The position numbers and the translations under genes are program-made. Shown in pieces: positions 13,588 to 16,530 of a stretch of 16,530 bases of DNA (the stretch's first letter is position 1; each line of letters starts with the position of its first letter). The DNA is from an uncultured Eggerthellaceae bacterium. Its GTDB lineage: Bacteria > Actinomycetota > Coriobacteriia > Coriobacteriales > Eggerthellaceae. The stretch spans positions 1-16,530 of the forward strand of contig CAKUFS010000033.1 in NCBI GenBank assembly GCA_934648845.1, read 5' to 3'. The notes beneath the pieces were generated by a model that was given only the letters and a program-made list of their open reading frames with translations, was not told where the DNA came from and searched no databases.

Positions 13588-14967
13588 CTATAGGAAGAAT
13601 ACGAGGGTGTCAATTATGAAAAGTGGTATCAAAATCGCGCATGACCAGCCCATATAACCAAAGAAGCTGGGCATTTTCACGCCACCGGAACGTTCCGAAA
13701 TGCTCTTGACCATGAAGTTCGGCGCATTGCCAATGTAGGTGATGGCGCCCATGAACACGGCACCTGCGCTAATGGCCAGAAGGATTTCGGGCGCAACGAT
13801 GCCCACCGTGGTTGCAACGCCTTCGGTGGCGCCCAATGCACCCGCCGTGGTCAGGAATACCACATAGGTGGGGGAGTTATCCAGGAAGCTGGACAGCGCG
13901 CCGGTGATCCAGAAGAACTTCACGGGGGAGTCGATTCCCAGTTCGCCGCCGTACGTGCGCAGCAGCGCCAAAGCCGGAATCATGGTGATGAAGATGCCAA
14001 TGAACAGCTTGGCAACTTCCGCAATGGGGCCCCACTCGAAGTCGTTCTTCTCGCGCAGCACGGGTTTTGTGGTGTACCAAGAAAGGCCCGCTGCAATTGC
14101 AATCAGGATAATCTGCAAGAAGTAATTGATGCCCAGATGGATGCCTTCGTAGACATCAATGCCAATGACCTGGCCTTTTGCATCCAGGAAGGAATCGATT
14201 TGCGGGATGGTGCCATTCAGGATAACCGCAAGAATAATAAGCGCCAAAAACGCCACATTGTGACCGCCCTCAATGCGGAAGGGAACACGACCCATGGCTT
14301 TGCGCTCAAGTTCCAAAGCCTCTAGGCCTTCTTTACCTTCCTTCTTTATGAAATGGCTGTCAATCAGGGCAAACAACACCAAAAGAAGAACGGTGTTCAG
14401 AATCAGAATGTGCCAGATATGCTCCATAGTCCACAGGAACGGCACGCCGCGCAAAAAGCCCAGGAACAGCGGCGGGTCGCCCAAGGGGGTCAGGCAACCA
14501 CCCATGTTGGCGACAAGGAAGATGAAGAACACAATGATGTGCGTCTTGCTGCGGCGCCACACGTTTGCGCGCAGCACGGGGCGAATCAGAAGCATGGCGG
14601 CGCCCGTGGTGCCCACCCAGCTTGCCAGGAACGTGCCAATGGCCAGCATGATCACGTTGTTGCGCGTGGTGCCGGGAATGGTGCCCGCCACATGAATGTT
14701 GCCCGTGACAATGAACAGGCCCAACAGCAAAACGATGAAGGGAATGTAGTCAAGAACAACCGATTCCATAAGCTCGTAACCGGTTTCGTGTATTCCGTAG
14801 GCAATGGTGAACGGAATCAGGAAAACAAGCGACCAGAAAATAGCAACGTGCAGCTGATGATGTTCCCACCATTCGGCAAGTTTCGTCAAAGGCAGAATCG
14901 CAATACAAAGAAGCATACCCGCAAAGGGGATAATACTCCAGATAGGTAGGGTAGCGCCAATATCCAT
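13588..14967 (-). CDS. NhaD-like sodium/proton antiporter (ion transporter superfamily)
   Basis: This 459-residue inner-membrane transporter has about 11-12 helices and belongs to the ion transporter group with NhaD and ArsB. Signatures are the two half-helix motifs: GTTGAAMLLIRPVL (119-132) with GGCLTPLGDPPLFLGF (156-171) in the first half, and SSFLDNSPTYVVFL (359-372) with YIGNAPNFMVKS (411-422) in the second. These match the NhaD-type Na+/H+ antiporters (conserved TTG, GDPP, DN, GNAPN). A charged loop (about 207-230) separates the halves. A GGAGGA site lies 5 bases before the start. The dipeptidase gene follows 23 bases downstream. The likely role is sodium or pH homeostasis; the transported ion is inferred from the family. 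Confidence 0.9.
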   Translation of the reverse strand: MDIGATLPIWSIIPFAGMLLCIAILPLTKLAEWWEHHQLHVAIFWSLVFLIPFTIAYGIHETGYELMESVVLDYIPFIVLLLGLFIVTGNIHVAGTIPGTTRNNVIMLAIGTFLASWVGTTGAAMLLIRPVLRANVWRRSKTHIIVFFIFLVANMGGCLTPLGDPPLFLGFLRGVPFLWTMEHIWHILILNTVLLLVLFALIDSHFIKKEGKEGLEALELERKAMGRVPFRIEGGHNVAFLALIILAVILNGTIPQIDSFLDAKGQVIGIDVYEGIHLGINYFLQIILIAIAAGLSWYTTKPVLREKNDFEWGPIAEVAKLFIGIFITMIPALALLRTYGGELGIDSPVKFFWITGALSSFLDNSPTYVVFLTTAGALGATEGVATTVGIVAPEILLAISAGAVFMGAITYIGNAPNFMVKSISERSGGVKMPSFFGYMGWSCAILIPLFIIDTLVFFL

Positions 14968-15056
14968 GGAAGTCCTCCGATAGTTTGCATACTGCTTTAG
15001 TTTACTCTAACCCGCGTGTCGCTTATGTCTGTGCGCGAAATGTACCCCTAACTGTA

Positions 15057-15108
15057 ACAAAAGCGAACCGTATTTGTTGAATTGCGGTTCTGCCTGCGCT
15101 TTTGTTTT
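15057..15108. terminator. Stem-loop, probable terminator of the Rrf2 gene
   Basis: The outer pairing acaaaagcg (15057-15065) / cgcttttgt (15096-15104) surrounds gaaccg (15065-15070) / cggttc (15085-15090). Both ends have T-rich 3' flanks. It lies between the Rrf2 stop (15202) and the antiporter start (14967), so it probably terminates Rrf2 transcription on the minus strand. The overlapping hairpin cctgcg...cgcagg (15093-15113) competes for the same bases. Confidence 0.5.
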
Positions 15109-15201
15109 CGCAGGTCATATCACGCGTTTGATACGCGAACAGGCGGATGCGCCAAGGCGGGCTTAGCATTCAGCTTACGTGCGCGCAGGAAATGCCCGAG
15201 T

Positions 15202-15609
15202 CTACTCCTTCAGCAAATCGGCAAGGGTGACGCTGTCAATGTATTTCTCGATAACGGCATCAAGCCCGCGCCAAAACGATACGGTGGTACATACGTCTTG
15301 CCGAGGGCAGGGGGTGCCCCCCTCCAAGCAAGAAACGGGCGCAGTTGATCCTTCCGCAGCACGCAGAACATCGCCTGCGAGGATGTTTTTGGGCTGGTCA
15401 GACAGGCGATATCCGCCATATTTACCGCGCGAGCTGGTGATAATGCCCTTGTTCGAAAGGCAGCGAGCCAGTTGTTCTAAGTACTTCATGGAAACGCATT
15501 CCGCTTCGGCAATGTCTTTGAGCGAAACGGGCGCCTTCTTTTCTTTTTCCAGTTTTGCAAGGGCGATTACCATACGTAACGCGTAGCGGCCCTTTGTTGA
15601 AATGAGCAT
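15202..15609 (-). CDS. Rrf2-family transcriptional regulator with three-cysteine cluster motif
   Basis: A DNA-binding regulator of 135 residues. The winged helix-turn-helix covers about residues 1-80 (MLISTKGRYALRM, SLKDIAEAECVSMKYLEQL as recognition region, GIITSSRGKYGGYRLS as wing). C94-x6-C101-x5-C107 then resembles the [2Fe-2S] ligand cysteines of IscR-type members, so it may sense iron-sulfur status, oxygen, NO or redox. No suf or isc genes are adjacent. ATG 15609 is chosen because GGGAGGA lies 5 bases upstream and homology starts at MLISTKGRYA; the frame from 15642 would add 11 unrelated residues and would remove the promoter region. A 16-bp palindrome (15622-15637) just upstream suggests autoregulation. 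Downstream is the antiporter-dipeptidase pair. Confidence 0.93.
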   Translation of the reverse strand: MLISTKGRYALRMVIALAKLEKEKKAPVSLKDIAEAECVSMKYLEQLARCLSNKGIITSSRGKYGGYRLSDQPKNILAGDVLRAAEGSTAPVSCLEGGTPCPRQDVCTTVSFWRGLDAVIEKYIDSVTLADLLKE

Positions 15610-15621
15610 TGTTTCCTCCCA

Positions 15622-15637
15622 AGGAAAAGTGTTTCCT
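15622..15637 (-). promoter_or_regulatory. 16-bp palindrome, candidate Rrf2 autoregulatory operator
   Basis: AGGAAA-N4-TTTCCT is perfectly symmetric and sits between the probable -10 (15641-15646) and the Rrf2 start codon, over the expected transcription start. Its position suits repression of rrf2 by its own product. The sequence does not match an operator I know, so the assignment rests on position and symmetry only. Confidence 0.4.
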
Positions 15638-15640
15638 GTC

Positions 15641-15667
15641 ATTCTACCACCAAACGTAGGGTGTCAA
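15641..15667 (-). promoter_or_regulatory. Probable promoter of the Rrf2 gene
   Basis: On the minus strand a perfect -35 TTGACA (15662-15667) is followed, after 15 bases, by TAGAAT (15641-15646). The spacing is shorter than the usual 17, which is seen in promoters that need a regulator to be efficient. Confidence 0.5.
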
Positions 15668-15782
15668 GCAAGGCTGCACACAACAAAGGCCGTGGTCGAA
15701 GCTGCATGATGGAAACGAGCAACCGATTGACAAGCCGATATGCGGCAAAACTGTCAACCTACGCGCTGGGAGCTTCAGGCTA

Positions 15783-15889
15783 TTTGATAGCTTTTTGTTA
15801 GGAATTTCGCCCGTTTTGCTGGTTTTCTGTCAACGGTGCACGCTGTTTTGATGGCATTTTGTCAGGTTTTTGATAGCGGCGTTTCGTAT
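15783..15889 (+). promoter_or_regulatory. Helically phased TTTGWYRG repeat array upstream of prepilin peptidase
   Basis: Clear 8-mer units start at 15783, 15794, 15815, 15826, 15847, 15858 and 15869, with decayed units at about 15805, 15837 and 15882, giving steps of 10-11 bases throughout. The pair at 15783-15801, TTTGATAGCTTTTTGTTAG, differs from the pair at 3284-3302 by one base, and 15847-15865 also fits the consensus. The array covers the end of the intergenic region up to the probable start of the prepilin peptidase gene, and the Rrf2 gene diverges 174 bases away. A promoter for the plus strand is not obvious; TATGCT at 15887-15892 is a weak -10. Confidence 0.7.
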
Positions 15890-16530
15890 GCTTCTTTTTA
15901 TGTTTATGGGTTTGTTGCTGGTTGGACGCGGGCTTGCAGCCGTGTTGCTTATCGCGATGAGTGGTGTGCGAAGGGGGAAGGGGCGAAGCGTGTTTTCGCT
16001 GGCTATTACTGTAGGAGAAACCGCCTGCTTGTTGGCGTTTTTGATGCTGGCGATTGCGATTTCTTGGTACGACATGCGTCATCGCATTGTTAAGCCACAG
16101 CTTTTGGCTGGTCTAGTGGTTGTATGGCTTTTGTCGGTGGTGCTGACCGCATTGCAGCAAGGGGTTACGTGTGCGCTGCTGTATGCCGCGCGTGGCGTGG
16201 CGGGCTTTGTGGGGGTTGCGGTGTGCTTGCTTTTCGCAGCGTTTGCGTATGAACGCTTGCGTGGGCGGGATTCATTTGGCGGTGGAGACATAAAGCTGCT
16301 TGCGGTTTTTGCACTTTACCTGGGATTTGAAGGTGCAATTGTGTGTTTGTTTGCAGCTTGTTCACTCATGTTGATCTTTATTGCAGGAAAAGCTTTGCTT
16401 CGGGTGTTTGTCGTTCGGCTTTCTGCTCGACCCGCTGCCAATTCCCATGAACGCCCGGCTGCGCTTTTGCCCCGCGATGCCACCTTCCCCTTCGCTCCTG
16501 CCCTTTGCTTCACGGCTTTTGTTCTGCTGC
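15888..16530 (+). CDS. Type IV prepilin peptidase (A24), truncated at window end
   Basis: An aspartyl membrane protease that cleaves leader peptides of type IV pilins or competence pseudopilins. The frame is open from 15852 through the window end, with 214 residues visible from ATG 15888. The two catalytic aspartates lie in SWYDMRHRIVKPQ (about residue 60) and RGRDSFGGGDIKLLAVFALYLG (the GGGD motif, about residue 131), both diagnostic. At least five helices are visible; the zinc-binding CxxC methylase domain of PilD/ComC is absent, replaced by a short basic loop (SGVRRGKGRSVF), as in CpaA/TadV-like members. The start is uncertain: ATGs at 15888, 15900, 15906 and 15957 lack ribosome sites, whereas TTG 16029 follows AGGAG by 11 bases and would start directly at the helix before the first aspartate. 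Confidence 0.85.
   Translation, partial: MLLFMFMGLLLVGRGLAAVLLIAMSGVRRGKGRSVFSLAITVGETACLLAFLMLAIAISWYDMRHRIVKPQLLAGLVVVWLLSVVLTALQQGVTCALLYAARGVAGFVGVAVCLLFAAFAYERLRGRDSFGGGDIKLLAVFALYLGFEGAIVCLFAACSLMLIFIAGKALLRVFVVRLSARPAANSHERPAALLPRDATFPFAPALCFTAFVLL

Overview
The window looks like a bacterial chromosome of moderate to fairly high GC, most likely an anaerobic actinobacterium of the Coriobacteriia (Eggerthellaceae-like). That placement is an inference from the rpsF-ssb-rpsR-rplI-dnaB order, the HemN/HemW-type radical SAM protein, the PepV-type dipeptidase, the oxygen-sensitive-looking Rrf2 regulator and general codon style; no rRNA or intact tRNA is present to confirm it.

Layout. 1-885 has no large gene. 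It holds three intrinsic terminators, a duplicated block that looks like a tRNA-Ser 3' end plus its terminator, an AT-rich element with long inverted repeats (409-645) and one very small ORF with a good ribosome binding site (695-760). 886-2475 (minus strand) carries a small two-helix membrane protein and a CDF cation exporter with a Mn-type metal signature. 2624-3091 encodes an extremely acidic protein of unknown function. 3198-5122 is a transcription unit for ribosomal proteins S6, S18 and L9 and for single-stranded DNA-binding protein, with a near-consensus promoter, a leader hairpin and a strong terminator. It is followed by dnaB, purA and purD (replication and purine synthesis), then a HemN/HemW-family radical SAM protein and an unknown polytopic membrane protein. 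On the minus strand, an NhaD-like antiporter and an M20 dipeptidase form a two-gene unit (14967 to 12005), and an Rrf2-type regulator with three cysteines lies upstream of it. The right edge is the start of a type IV prepilin peptidase gene, cut by the window end.

Main discovery candidate. Two intergenic regions 12.5 kb apart, one upstream of rpsF-ssb-rpsR-rplI and one upstream of the prepilin peptidase, carry the same asymmetric 8-mer (TTTGWYRG) repeated about once per DNA helical turn (10-11 bp): six units in 3242-3302, and seven clear plus three decayed units in 15783-15889. The best 19-bp pairs in the two arrays differ at one base. In other bacteria both ssb and prepilin peptidase are DNA-uptake genes, so a shared, cooperatively bound operator for a DNA-uptake or pilus regulon is a testable hypothesis. 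Phased T-tracts giving curved DNA are the main alternative.
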